Shown: positions 17,845 to 26,740 of the stretch, piece after piece | Layout of the letters: the number at the start of each line of letters is the position of its first letter | Position numbering within the stretch: position 1 is the first letter of the stretch | Assembly (NCBI GenBank): GCA_036676235.1 | Contig: JAKFDI010000088.1 | Location: 62,001-126,000 of the forward strand | DNA from: JAKFDI01 sp036676235 | GTDB lineage: Bacteria > Pseudomonadota > Gammaproteobacteria > Burkholderiales > Burkholderiaceae_C | Reading direction: 5' to 3' | DNA: 64,000 nt | Made by a program: the position numbers and the translations under genes | Notes under the pieces: generated by a model | Seen by the model: only the letters and a program-made list of their open reading frames with translations | Database searches by the model: none | What the model was told of the DNA's origin: nothing

Positions 17845-17997
17845 TTAGTCACCAATGCGCAGGCTGCGACAAAGGTGCTTCTATTGCCACTTTGCGACCC
17901 ATTTCTCCGAGGAGAGATAGTGCATCGATGAGCTTGCAGCGCGAAGAATTTTATCGAGGCGACTGCGCATTCCCGCTCCTTGAAAGAGGGGGTGACG

Positions 17998-18051
17998 ATG
18001 GCAAAAACCGTGAGGCACACTGCGCCGCCCTCGTCGCCGGACTATCTGTAA
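17998..18051 (+). CDS. 17-codon micro-ORF before the tagX-like gene
   Basis: ATG at 17998 is preceded by a strong AGAGGGGG Shine-Dalgarno sequence and encodes MAKTVRHTAPPSSPDYL before a TAA at 18049. It ends 6 bp before the ATG of the M15 peptidase gene, which has no good ribosome-binding site of its own. It could act as a translational primer for that gene, or simply be the chance result of a mis-set start. No homology is claimed. Confidence 0.4.
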   Translation: MAKTVRHTAPPSSPDYL

Positions 18052-18057
18052 GTAATC

Positions 18058-18921
18058 ATGCTTTTAGGTGTCGTTTTGTATTTCACGCTGTTGAGTCTGG
18101 CGCTCACATTGCTCTTCTTTCCGGCTGCTCGCGCGTGGACTGCGACGCAAGGCCTTCGCGTGGTCGATGCAGGTCGTGCCGTGTCCCGGGCGGCCGGCGC
18201 ATCGGGTGGCGCGCGCATGCGCTCCGGCGGTTCGCGCGCCCGGCGCTGTGTAGGTGGCCTGGCGCAGTGGCTCTATGCCAATGCACGATGGATCGTCATC
18301 GGTGTGGCGGTACTGATGGCCGGCCCGCTCATTGCCATCGCGGCGCGCGGCTTCCTTGAACTCGACGGCTACGACCACACCGCATCGCGCCCGGTCGATG
18401 CACAGGTCGCCGCGCTGCTTCATGGCGAGCAGCTCGCGCCGCCCTCGCCGCTGCCACCCGAACTGTTCACCACGCGCGAGGTCGAGCAAGCGCGGCCGAA
18501 CATCCGCCATGCGAGCCGGCAGTGGGAGTTGCTCGATCAAGACTTCCGCCAGCGCCTGCTCGTCGTCTTCAAGCTGATGCGTGAACAGCACGGCTTCGAG
18601 ATGGTGCTGCTCGAAGGCTTTCGCAGCGCCCAGCGGCAGACGCAGCTCGCCGCGCTCGGGCCGCAGGTCACGCGCGCGGGCGCCGGCCAGAGCTACCACC
18701 AGTACGGCCTCGCGGCCGATCTCGCCTTTCTGCGTGACGGCCGCATCGTGATCTCGGAACGTGACGCCTGGGCCGCACGCGGCTACGCGTTGTACGGCGA
18801 GGTGGCGCGTTCGGTCGGCCTCACCTGGGGCGGCGACTGGCAGAGCATTCGCGACCTCGGCCACGTGGAGTTGCGCCGGCCCGGCACCCTGATCGCTGCG
18901 CCCGGCGACCACGCGCACTGA
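18058..18921 (+). CDS. tagX: TagX-like M15 family peptidoglycan endopeptidase, membrane anchored
   Basis: 287-aa protein with hydrophobic segments at residues ~3-24 and ~78-98 and a periplasmic M15 (VanY/DacY-like) zinc peptidase domain after 130. The metal ligands are visible: S-Y-H214-Q-Y-G-L-A-A-D221 and G-H269-V-E, with R189 in EGFRSAQRQ for substrate. TagX in Acinetobacter is an M15-type endopeptidase that opens the cell wall for T6SS assembly; location beside PAAR and tssM supports the same role here. First gene of the plus-strand T6SS block, divergent from the vgrG block. Confidence 0.85.
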   Translation: MLLGVVLYFTLLSLALTLLFFPAARAWTATQGLRVVDAGRAVSRAAGASGGARMRSGGSRARRCVGGLAQWLYANARWIVIGVAVLMAGPLIAIAARGFLELDGYDHTASRPVDAQVAALLHGEQLAPPSPLPPELFTTREVEQARPNIRHASRQWELLDQDFRQRLLVVFKLMREQHGFEMVLLEGFRSAQRQTQLAALGPQVTRAGAGQSYHQYGLAADLAFLRDGRIVISERDAWAARGYALYGEVARSVGLTWGGDWQSIRDLGHVELRRPGTLIAAPGDHAH

Positions 18922-18976
18922 CGCGGCCGACCTGCAGACGATTCGATCCAACAACAAGCACTCAGCGGAGGAACTC

Positions 18977-19243
18977 GTGACCAGACCGTTCATCGTGATC
19001 GGCGACAAGACAGACCACGGCGGCGAGGTCATCCAGGGCGCGCCGGGCAGCGATGCCGCGGGCCGCGCCATCGCTCGCGTGGGTGACCAGGTGACCTGCC
19101 CGAAGAAAGGGCACGGCGGCGTCACCACGATCGCCACGGGCGACCCGACCTGCATCATCGACGGCCGGCCCGCCGCGCGCCACGGCGACAGGACCGCCTG
19201 CGGCGCGACGCTGCTCGGCTCGCAAAGCGCGACCACCGATTGA
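18977..19243 (+). CDS. PAAR-domain T6SS spike-tip protein
   Basis: 88-aa protein made only of a PAAR domain, which sharpens the VgrG spike and can recruit effectors. The start (RPFIVIGDKTDHGGEVI) and Gly-rich repeats (GDQVTCPKKGHGG, GDPTCIIDGRPAARHGD) are typical, with Cys and His residues for the zinc at the tip. GTG start at 18977 follows a GGAGG site by 6 bp. Lacks any C-terminal toxin extension, so it is a structural tip. Confidence 0.93.
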   Translation: MTRPFIVIGDKTDHGGEVIQGAPGSDAAGRAIARVGDQVTCPKKGHGGVTTIATGDPTCIIDGRPAARHGDRTACGATLLGSQSATTD

Positions 19244-19319
19244 ACGGCGTGATGCGCGCCCGGCGCCATGCGGCCCGCTTCGCGGCCGAGTGCGGGCATG
19301 ACGCAGGCCCGCATCGACC

Positions 19320-20816
19320 ATGAGCAAGTTCATCGCCGGCGCGCTGCTGTTTCTCCTGATCACCGCGCTTCTCTGGACCTCGGTGCTGTGGCACTGGGAG
19401 TCGACACGCCACAACATGAGCGTGAGCGACATCGTGATCTATCTCGGCCTGCTGCCGCTGGCCTGCTTCGGCCTGCTGCTCGCACTGCGCTGGGCCTGGC
19501 GCGGCGCTGGTGAGCGACAGGCCGCAGCCGCCGCTGCACGCGCATCGGCGGTGCCGGCCTGCACCGCCGCCGCACCCGACGGCGCCGGCGAAGAGGCCCG
19601 CCGCCATGCCACCACCCTGCTGCTGGGCGCCTGGCTGCGCAGCGCGGCCGGCGATGCCGCCGCCGACCTGATGGACGCGGCCAAGGCCGGCGAACCGCGC
19701 CCAAGCCTCGACGCCGAACTGCGCGACGACAACGGGATGCCGCTGATGGCCGCCCGCATTGCCGACCTCGACACCGCGGAACTTGAAGAGGCTGCCGTGC
19801 TGCTTGTCGCGGCAACCGCCGCGCAGCAACCCGAGTGGCAGGGCATGCAGCCGGCTGCCCATGTGCTGCGGGCGCTCACGGCGTTGCAGCCACCGCTCAC
19901 GGATGCGGTGCTCGCACTGCAGTCGTGGGGCGGACGCTTCGCGCCCACCGATCCGCAGGCGCCGATACCTGCGGGCGCGGCCCGACCACCGCAGCGGCTG
20001 GTGCGCATGCTGGTGGCGTTACCCGACACGTGGCAGGCGTTCGAGCGCGGTTTCGCTCAGCTCTGGATCGAACAGCTCGTGAAGGAGCACTCGACGGAGA
20101 TTCCGGCGCAGTGCTTTCGCATTGAGACGCACACCGCGAGCGGCCCCGAGCTGTGGCTCAAGGCCGATCAGCTGATGCAGGGGCTGGCGCGTGAATCGCG
20201 CGACGACGCGGTGCTGCTCGCCGCCGCCCACAGCGACCTGTCGGACGAGGCGGCGACCGCGCTGGAGAACGCACAGCGCCTGTTCTCGGCGGCCGCACGT
20301 CCGAAAGGCGTGATGCCCGGCGAGGCCGCCACAGCGCTGCTGCTCGCCCTGCCGGGCTGGCCGGCGCCGCCGCATGAGGAACGGTCGCCTGCGCATCTGC
20401 ACCGGCCCGCAGTGATGCGCCGGGACAAGTCGATCGAAGCCGCAGGCAAGGTCTCCAGCGAGCTGCTGCTGCAAGCTTGCACGCAGGCCTTCGCCGCCTC
20501 CCGGCTGGAAGCAGGCGACCTGAAGGCGCTGGTGTGCGATGCCGACCAGCACACGCCGCGCAGCACCGAGCTCTTCGGCACCACGCTCGTGCTTCTGCCC
20601 GACCTCGACCCGACCGAAGACATGCGCGTGCTCGGCACCGTCACCGGCCACACCGGCGCCGCCGGCACGCTGGCCGTCATCGCTGCGGCGGCAGAGCAGG
20701 CACGTTCGCTCGAAGCGCCCTGCGTGGCTCTCTCGCTCATCGACCCATTCTTTCGCCTGGCAGTGGTCGCCCGCCCCCATGCACCGGAAGCGGTGCCCTC
20801 CTCGCCCGCCGCCTGA
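19320..20816 (+). CDS. Membrane-anchored ketosynthase/thiolase-like protein of the T6SS locus
   Basis: 498-aa protein with two N-terminal transmembrane segments (about 4-24 and 39-58). A soluble part follows that weakly resembles the beta-ketoacyl-ACP synthase fold. The clearest match is near the C-terminus, where VTGHTGAAGTLAVIAAA mirrors the GHTxGAAG motif of ketosynthases. The usual HGTGT loop reads DADQHTPRSTE, and no active-site Cys motif was found, so it is probably not a condensing enzyme. It sits between PAAR and tssM and is probably part of the T6SS membrane assembly. The biochemical role is unknown. Confidence 0.65.
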   Translation: MSKFIAGALLFLLITALLWTSVLWHWESTRHNMSVSDIVIYLGLLPLACFGLLLALRWAWRGAGERQAAAAAARASAVPACTAAAPDGAGEEARRHATTLLLGAWLRSAAGDAAADLMDAAKAGEPRPSLDAELRDDNGMPLMAARIADLDTAELEEAAVLLVAATAAQQPEWQGMQPAAHVLRALTALQPPLTDAVLALQSWGGRFAPTDPQAPIPAGAARPPQRLVRMLVALPDTWQAFERGFAQLWIEQLVKEHSTEIPAQCFRIETHTASGPELWLKADQLMQGLARESRDDAVLLAAAHSDLSDEAATALENAQRLFSAAARPKGVMPGEAATALLLALPGWPAPPHEERSPAHLHRPAVMRRDKSIEAAGKVSSELLLQACTQAFAASRLEAGDLKALVCDADQHTPRSTELFGTTLVLLPDLDPTEDMRVLGTVTGHTGAAGTLAVIAAAAEQARSLEAPCVALSLIDPFFRLAVVARPHAPEAVPSSPAA

Positions 20817-20847
20817 GCCCTCTTTCGCCTCCAGCCTCCCACCCGTC

Positions 20848-23800
20848 ATGAGCCGCATCCGCACCTACCTTTTCGATCGACGTGTGATGGGCGTGCTCGG
20901 GCTCGCCGCGCTCGCCACGTTTCTCTTCCTTGGCGCCAGCGCGCTCGAACTCGCGATGGTGTATGCGGCCATCGCCATCGGCGTCGCGCTGTTCGTGTGG
21001 CTCATCATCTGGGTCGTTCGCACCGTGCGCGCGCGGCGCGCGGCGCAGGGCCTCGAAGCGGCGCTCGACGAAGAGGCCGCGCGCGCGCAGAAGAAGGCAC
21101 CGTCGCAGAGCAAGGCCGAGGTGGGTGTGCTGCGCGAACAGCTGCAGCAGGCGGTGAAGACGATCAAGACCTCGAAGCTCGGGCAAGCGACCGGCGGCGC
21201 AGCGCTGTACGAGCTGCCCTGGTACATGGTCATCGGCAACCCGGCGGCCGGCAAGAGCACGGCTGTCGTCAAGTCGGGCCTCAAGTTCCCCTTCGCCGAC
21301 AACAACGGCAGCCAGGTGATCCAGGGCATCGGCGGCACGCGCAACTGCGACTGGTTCTTCACCAACGAAGGCATCCTGCTCGACACCGCCGGCCGCTACG
21401 CGGTGCACGAAGAAGACCGCGGCGAATGGCTGGCCTTTCTCGCGCTACTCAAGAAGCACCGCAGCAAGGCGCCGATCAACGGCATCCTGATTGCGGCCAG
21501 CGTGGCCGAGCTGTCGCAGGTGCGCCCGGAGGCGGCGATCCAGCTCGCGAAGAACCTGCGCCAGCGCGTGCAAGAGCTGACCGAGCGCCTTGAGGTCTTC
21601 GCCCCGGTCTATCTGGTGTTCACCAAGGCCGACCTGATCGCCGGCTTTGCCGAGTTCTTCGAGGACCGCGACCGCAGCGAACGCGACCGCGCCTGGGGCG
21701 CGACCCTGCCCTACGAACCCGGTGCGCGTGTGGATGCGGTCGCGCTGTTCGACCAGCACTTCGACGAACTGCACGCCGGCCTGAAGGAACTGGCCACGGC
21801 GCGCATGTCGCTCAACCGCGGCCAGGCGCTGCCGCCGGGCGTGCTCACCTTTCCGCTCGAGTTCGCCGCGCTCAAGCCGGCGCTGCGCTCGTTCGTCACC
21901 ACGCTGTTCGAGGACAACCCCTACCAGTTCCGCCCCGTCTTTCGCGGCTTCTACTTCACGAGCGCGGTGCAGGAAGGCATGGCCAGCAGCCGCGCGAGCG
22001 ATCACGTGGCCGAGCAGTTCGCGCTCAGCACGCGGCCCGAACACACTACCGCGCGCATCGTGGCGGAGAACGGGCTTTTCCTGAAGGATCTGTTCTCCAA
22101 GGTCATCTTCGCCGACCGCCACCTGGTCAAGCAGCACGCGAGCCGCACCAAGCTGCGCGCACGCGGCATCACCTTCGCCGTCGCGGTGGGCCTGCTGGCC
22201 GTGGCGCTGGGCGGCTGGAGCTGGTCGTACCTCGGCAACCGGCAGCTGATCGCCCACGTGCGCGCCGATCTCGACAAGGCGGTGAAGCTGCAGGAGGACC
22301 GCGTGGACCTTGCCTCGCGGCTGGAAGCGCTGGAACTGCTGCAGGACCGCATCGAACAATTGCAGGGCTATCGCGACACGCGCCCGTGGGCGGTGGGTCT
22401 CGGGCTCTACCAGGGCGAGGCGATCGAGCGCAAGCTGCGCGAGGAGTACTTCAACGGCGTGCGCCAGGTGATGCTGCGCCCGGTGGCGCAGGCGCTGCAG
22501 GAATTCCTCGCCGACGTGAACCTGAACGCCGCCAAGCTGCAGCCGATGACGCACACGCCGGAATCGGGCGCCGCCTCGGCGACCGCGGGGCCGGCCCACA
22601 CCGGCGGGCGCTTCAGCGAGGCCTCACCGGACAGCGTGGAGGACGCCTACAACGCGCTCAAGACCTACCTCATGCTGGCCGAGCGCCCACGCATGGAGGC
22701 AGGCCACCTCACCGACCAGATCACCCGCTTCTGGCGCGGCTGGCTCGAAGACAACCGCGGCACCATGCCGCGCGAGCAGATGATCCGCAGCGCCGAACGC
22801 ATGATCTCGTTCGCGCTCGCCAATCTGCAGGATCCGGCGTTCCCGACCATCGAGACCAACTTCGGCGCCGTCGACCAGACGCGCGAGAACCTGCGCCGCG
22901 TGGTGCGCGGCATGCCGGCACGCGAGCGGGTGTACGCCGAGGTGAAGGCGCGGGCCGCCACGCGCTTCGCGCCGGTCACGGTGGCGCGCATCGTCGGCGC
23001 CGGCGCCGCGGCCGGCGAGCGCGAGTCGATGACCGGCAGCTACGCCGTCTCGGGTGCGTTCACGCGCGAAGCCTGGACCGGCTTCATCGAACCGGCGTTC
23101 AAGGACGCCGCCACCAACGAACTGCAGACCGTCGACTGGGTGCTCAAGACCTCGGCGCGCGACGACCTCTCGCTGGAAGGCAGCCCGGAGCAGATCCGCA
23201 AGGCGCTCACCGACCTCTACAAGACCGAATACGTGCGCGAGTGGCAGCGCTTCATGCAGGGCATCAGCGTGGCCGACTTCCGCCACTTCGAGTCGGCCGC
23301 GCAGCACATGAACCAGCTGGGCGACAGCGCCAACTCGCCGATCAAGAAGGTGATGACGACGCTGTTCGACCAGACTTCGTGGGACAACCCCACGCTGCTC
23401 AACGAGCGCATGGCGCGCACCCAGCGCGGGTTTCTCGACTGGTTCAAGCAGACCATCCTGCGGCAGAACCGCACCGGCGTTCAGCTCGACGTCAAGGTCA
23501 GCGCCGACAAGGCCGAGGTGCCCATGGGGCCTGTCGGCCGTGAGTTCGCGGCCCTCGGCCGCTTGATGGTGTCGCGCGAGAGCGGTCCGACGGTGCTCGA
23601 CGGCTACCTGCAGGCGCTGGGCAAGCTGCGTTCGCGCTTCAACCAGATCAAGACCCAGGGCGACCCGGGACCGGCCGCGCGCCAGATGATGGCGGCCACG
23701 CTGGAAGGCACGGGCTCGGAGCTTTCCGATGCGCTGAAGTTCGTCGACGAGCAGATGCTCGTCGGCATGAGCGACAGCGCCCGCGCCACGCTGCGCCCGC

Positions 23801-24705
23801 TGCTGGTGCGCCCGCTCATCCAGTCGTTCAGCGTCATCGTCCCTCCGGCCGAAACCGAGATCAACCGCGTGTGGGCAGCGCAGGTGCTCGAGCCCTACCA
23901 GCGCAACCTCGCCGGCAAATACCCCTTCGACAGCGGCTCCAAGGTCGAGGCCGCGGCCAAGGACATCGCCAAGGTGTTCGGCCCCGAAGGGGCGGTAGCG
24001 AAGTTCGCCAGCGACGCGCTCGGCGCCCTGGTCGTGCGGCGCGGCAACAGCGTGACGCCACGCACCTGGGCCGAACTCGGCCTGCGCCTGCGCCCCGAGT
24101 TCGGCAGCCATTTCGCGGCCTGGGTGGCACCGCTCGAAGGCGCCGCGGCCGGCACCGGCGGTGGCGCCAACGGCGGTGCGCCGGTTTCGCAATGGACCTT
24201 CCAGGTGCTGCCGCACGGCGCACCGGGTCTCATCGAGTACACGGTCGAGATCGACGGCCAGACGCTGCGCTACCGCAACACCGCGCCCTCGTGGAACAAC
24301 TTCGTGTGGCCGGGCGCCAGCGCCTCGCCGGGCGTGCGCATCGTCGGCGTCACCAACGACGGGCGCTCGGTCGAGATCTTCAACGCGCCGGGCCAGAACG
24401 GCCTCACGCGCGCCATCGAGGCGGCGAAGCAGAAGAAGCTGCCCGACGGCAGCAACGAGCTCAGCTGGGTCAAGGATGGGCACAGCGTGACGGTGCAGCT
24501 GCGCGTGGTCAGCCAGCCTGGTGCCGGCGGCGGGAACGGCGACGATGGCGATGGCGACAAGCCCGCCGTTGCCACTTCCGACCTGCGCGGCGTGCGTCTG
24601 CCGGCGCTGGTCGTGGGTGCCGATGCGCCGGTCACCGCCGCCTTGTCCGCTGCCGCGCCGCCAGGCGGCAACGCATCGGCCGTCGCCGCCGGAGCCGCAC
24701 GATGA
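20848..24705 (+). CDS. tssM: T6SS membrane complex subunit TssM (IcmF)
   Basis: 1285-aa inner-membrane protein that spans the periplasm and links TssL to TssJ. Two transmembrane helices at residues ~13-33 and 36-58 are followed by a cytoplasmic GTPase-like domain with an intact Walker A (GNPAAGKST, 130-138) and DTAGRY (Walker B region). A third transmembrane helix near 437-457 leads to the large periplasmic IcmF-related and DUF1215/VasK C-terminal domains. The ATG at 20848 is the first that precedes the membrane segment; the frame open from 20539 overlaps the upstream gene. The C-terminal 70 residues are a low-complexity tail. Overlaps tagF by 4 bp. Confidence 0.96.
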   Translation: MSRIRTYLFDRRVMGVLGLAALATFLFLGASALELAMVYAAIAIGVALFVWLIIWVVRTVRARRAAQGLEAALDEEAARAQKKAPSQSKAEVGVLREQLQQAVKTIKTSKLGQATGGAALYELPWYMVIGNPAAGKSTAVVKSGLKFPFADNNGSQVIQGIGGTRNCDWFFTNEGILLDTAGRYAVHEEDRGEWLAFLALLKKHRSKAPINGILIAASVAELSQVRPEAAIQLAKNLRQRVQELTERLEVFAPVYLVFTKADLIAGFAEFFEDRDRSERDRAWGATLPYEPGARVDAVALFDQHFDELHAGLKELATARMSLNRGQALPPGVLTFPLEFAALKPALRSFVTTLFEDNPYQFRPVFRGFYFTSAVQEGMASSRASDHVAEQFALSTRPEHTTARIVAENGLFLKDLFSKVIFADRHLVKQHASRTKLRARGITFAVAVGLLAVALGGWSWSYLGNRQLIAHVRADLDKAVKLQEDRVDLASRLEALELLQDRIEQLQGYRDTRPWAVGLGLYQGEAIERKLREEYFNGVRQVMLRPVAQALQEFLADVNLNAAKLQPMTHTPESGAASATAGPAHTGGRFSEASPDSVEDAYNALKTYLMLAERPRMEAGHLTDQITRFWRGWLEDNRGTMPREQMIRSAERMISFALANLQDPAFPTIETNFGAVDQTRENLRRVVRGMPARERVYAEVKARAATRFAPVTVARIVGAGAAAGERESMTGSYAVSGAFTREAWTGFIEPAFKDAATNELQTVDWVLKTSARDDLSLEGSPEQIRKALTDLYKTEYVREWQRFMQGISVADFRHFESAAQHMNQLGDSANSPIKKVMTTLFDQTSWDNPTLLNERMARTQRGFLDWFKQTILRQNRTGVQLDVKVSADKAEVPMGPVGREFAALGRLMVSRESGPTVLDGYLQALGKLRSRFNQIKTQGDPGPAARQMMAATLEGTGSELSDALKFVDEQMLVGMSDSARATLRPLLVRPLIQSFSVIVPPAETEINRVWAAQVLEPYQRNLAGKYPFDSGSKVEAAAKDIAKVFGPEGAVAKFASDALGALVVRRGNSVTPRTWAELGLRLRPEFGSHFAAWVAPLEGAAAGTGGGANGGAPVSQWTFQVLPHGAPGLIEYTVEIDGQTLRYRNTAPSWNNFVWPGASASPGVRIVGVTNDGRSVEIFNAPGQNGLTRAIEAAKQKKLPDGSNELSWVKDGHSVTVQLRVVSQPGAGGGNGDDGDGDKPAVATSDLRGVRLPALVVGADAPVTAALSAAAPPGGNASAVAAGAAR

Positions 24706-25694
24706 GCCCCGGCGCCTTGCCCGTCTCGCTCGTGTATTTCGGCAAGATCCCCTCGCGCGGAGACTTCGTGCGCAGCCCGCACCAGGCCGGCCTGATCCAC
24801 ACCCTGGACCGCTGGCTGTCGCAGGGCATCGAGCTGATGGCCGCCGATTCGCGCTGGAAAGAGGTCTACGACCGCGCCGAGCCGGTGCACTTCGCCTTTC
24901 TCGGCGTGAAGTCGCACGTAGCGCTGGCCGGACACCTGATCGCCAGCCGCGATGCTTCGGGGCGGCGCTTTCCCTTCATCGCCGCCGGCAGCTTCGAGGT
25001 CGCGGCGCCGGGCGAGTTCATCGGCCGCAGCCCGCTCGTGCTCGCGCGCCTGTGGCAGCGCTTCGACGGCGCGGCGCGCGAAGCCGTTGCCGCCGGCGAC
25101 TCCGGCCCGGTGCTCGCGCAACTGGCGCAGACGCAGGTCGCCATCGACGTATCGCCGCAGGCCTACGACGCGGCGCTGCGCGACTTTCTCGACCTGCAGA
25201 CGCTCGGCTCGCTCGAAGCCATGTTGCGCCAGGCCGGCCACACCAGCGACCTGCGGCGCACGCTGCTCGCGCTCGGCCTGCTGCTGCAGCCGGTGCCCGC
25301 CAGCGGCAACAGCCAGCTCGAGAAAGGCCTGTGCCTGCCGCTGCCGGCCGATCCGCTGCACCAGCCCTATGCCGCGGCGCTGTGGCTCGGGCTGGTGTCG
25401 CGCTTTTTGCAGCGCGGCGATTTCGAACTGGCGCTGTTCCTGCCGCAGGCCTCGGCGAAGACGCCGCCATCGCTTTCGATCGGCTTCAACGGCGGCTCGC
25501 CGGGCGTGCTGCATGCGGCGCTCGATCCGTCGGTCGGCGCACAGGTCTTCGTCGATCTGCGCGACGCCGGCTGGGTGGAGCAGCACGTGCAGCAGGACTA
25601 CGGCGTGCGCAAGCTGTCGAGCTACTTGCAGCAGCCGCAGTTGTCGCTGCGCCAGATGTGCGACACCTTTCGCGAAGCCTTTCTCGGGGAATGA
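24702..25694 (+). CDS. tagF: T6SS-associated protein TagF (ImpM family)
   Basis: 330-aa cytoplasmic protein. In Pseudomonas TagF is a post-translational repressor of T6SS firing acting opposite to the Ppk-Fha pathway. The N-terminal family signature is VYFGKIPSRGDFVR with LDRWLSQGI, and the core has FLGVKSHVALAGHLIASRDASGRRFPF. The extended C-terminal half (residues ~150-330) is common in Burkholderiales members. ATG overlaps the tssM stop (ATGA), and the stop overlaps the OmpA gene start, so the three genes are translationally coupled. Confidence 0.93.
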   Translation: MSPGALPVSLVYFGKIPSRGDFVRSPHQAGLIHTLDRWLSQGIELMAADSRWKEVYDRAEPVHFAFLGVKSHVALAGHLIASRDASGRRFPFIAAGSFEVAAPGEFIGRSPLVLARLWQRFDGAAREAVAAGDSGPVLAQLAQTQVAIDVSPQAYDAALRDFLDLQTLGSLEAMLRQAGHTSDLRRTLLALGLLLQPVPASGNSQLEKGLCLPLPADPLHQPYAAALWLGLVSRFLQRGDFELALFLPQASAKTPPSLSIGFNGGSPGVLHAALDPSVGAQVFVDLRDAGWVEQHVQQDYGVRKLSSYLQQPQLSLRQMCDTFREAFLGE

Positions 25695-26530
25695 CGATGA
25701 CGACGAAATTCACCACGCTCGCGCGTGCCCTGCGGCTGCTGCCTGCGGCGGCCGTGCTCGCCGGCCCGCTGGCAACGAACGCGGCATTGGCCGCCGATGC
25801 GCCGCCGGCCCGCGCCGCCGTGCGCGACACCGCCGCACCCGGCAAGGTGGTGGTCTCCGGCGTGGTGCCAGACGAGAGCACGCGCCAGGCCATCCTCGCC
25901 AAAGTGCGCGAGCTCTACGGCGCCGACCGCGTGGTCGATCAGATCGGCGTGGACAACCTGGTCGCGCCGCCGAACTGGAGCCAGAACGTTCAGAAGCTCA
26001 TTTCGCCCGAACTCAAGCGCGTCTCGCGCGGGCAACTGAAGATCAGCGGCAACGTGATCGACGTGAGCGGCGAGGTCGAGAACGAAGCCCAGCGCCAGCA
26101 GGTGGTGAGCCACATGTCGGGCCAGCTCAATCCAACCTACACCGTGCGCAACGGCCTGCGCGTGGTGGCGGCCGGCCAGGACGTGGTGGACGCGACGCTT
26201 GCCAACCGCACCATCGAGTTCGAGCCCGGCAACTCCACGCTCACACCCGCCGGCCTGCAGGTGCTCGACCGGCTGCTGCCGGTGCTGCAGCAGTTGCACG
26301 GCCGCAAGTTCGAGGTCATCGGCCACACCGATTCCAACGGCTCGCGCGCGCAGAACATCGCGCTGTCTGCCGCACGTGCGGATGCGGTGAAGACCTATCT
26401 CGTCGGCAAGGGCGTGTCGGCGAGCCTGGTGCAGACCTCGGCTGTCGGCCCCGACCGGCCGATCACCAGCAACGACACGCCGGAGGGCCGGGCGCGCAAC
26501 CGGCGCATTGAGTTTCGCGTCATGAGGTAG
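25691..26530 (+). CDS. T6SS-associated OmpA-family protein
   Basis: 279-aa exported protein with a Sec signal peptide (about 1-34, cleavage near ALA-AD). A BON-like region (VVSGVVPDESTRQAILAKVREL and a second copy near 115-150) precedes a C-terminal OmpA peptidoglycan-binding domain (residues ~165-279; IGHTDSNGS, ALSAARADAV, NRRIEFRV). OmpA-like proteins in T6SS loci anchor the membrane complex to the cell wall. Last gene of the plus-strand block; overlaps tagF by 4 bp. ATG 25697 is an alternative start. Confidence 0.9.
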   Translation: MTMTTKFTTLARALRLLPAAAVLAGPLATNAALAADAPPARAAVRDTAAPGKVVVSGVVPDESTRQAILAKVRELYGADRVVDQIGVDNLVAPPNWSQNVQKLISPELKRVSRGQLKISGNVIDVSGEVENEAQRQQVVSHMSGQLNPTYTVRNGLRVVAAGQDVVDATLANRTIEFEPGNSTLTPAGLQVLDRLLPVLQQLHGRKFEVIGHTDSNGSRAQNIALSAARADAVKTYLVGKGVSASLVQTSAVGPDRPITSNDTPEGRARNRRIEFRVMR

Positions 26531-26554
26531 GCACACCCCCTACGCGCTTCGCGC

Positions 26555-26677
26555 GCCCCCTCAAAGGGGCTGAGCCCGGACATGAAAGGTCCAGTGGACC
26601 TTTCATGCCTGGCGAAGGGCCGGGCCTCTGGCCCGGCGCGGCCTGCAAGGCAACACCAGCGGACCGGCAAAGCCGGT
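26555..26677. repeat. Array of four hairpins after the T6SS operon
   Basis: Four inverted repeats follow one another: GCCCC/GGGGC (26555-26570), a perfect 12-bp stem CATGAAAGGTCC/GGACCTTTCATG with 3-nt loop (26581-26607), an 8-bp stem GCCGGGCC/GGCCCGGC (26619-26637) and ACCGGC/GCCGGT (26663-26677). The arrangement resembles mosaic REP-type elements seen in Comamonadaceae. It lies in the 210-bp convergent gap between the OmpA gene and tssA, where it may also end transcription, although no T-tract follows. Confidence 0.6.
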
Positions 26678-26740
26678 TCCGCGGCGTTTGCTTGATCACC
26701 GGCTCATGCGTCGCGGGCCGTACGAAGTTCGGTAAACAAG

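Noticed and set aside
17892..18359. 155-aa frame overlapping the start of the tagX-like gene
   Set aside because: Composition is that of an out-of-frame shadow, and it conflicts with the well-supported peptidase frame.
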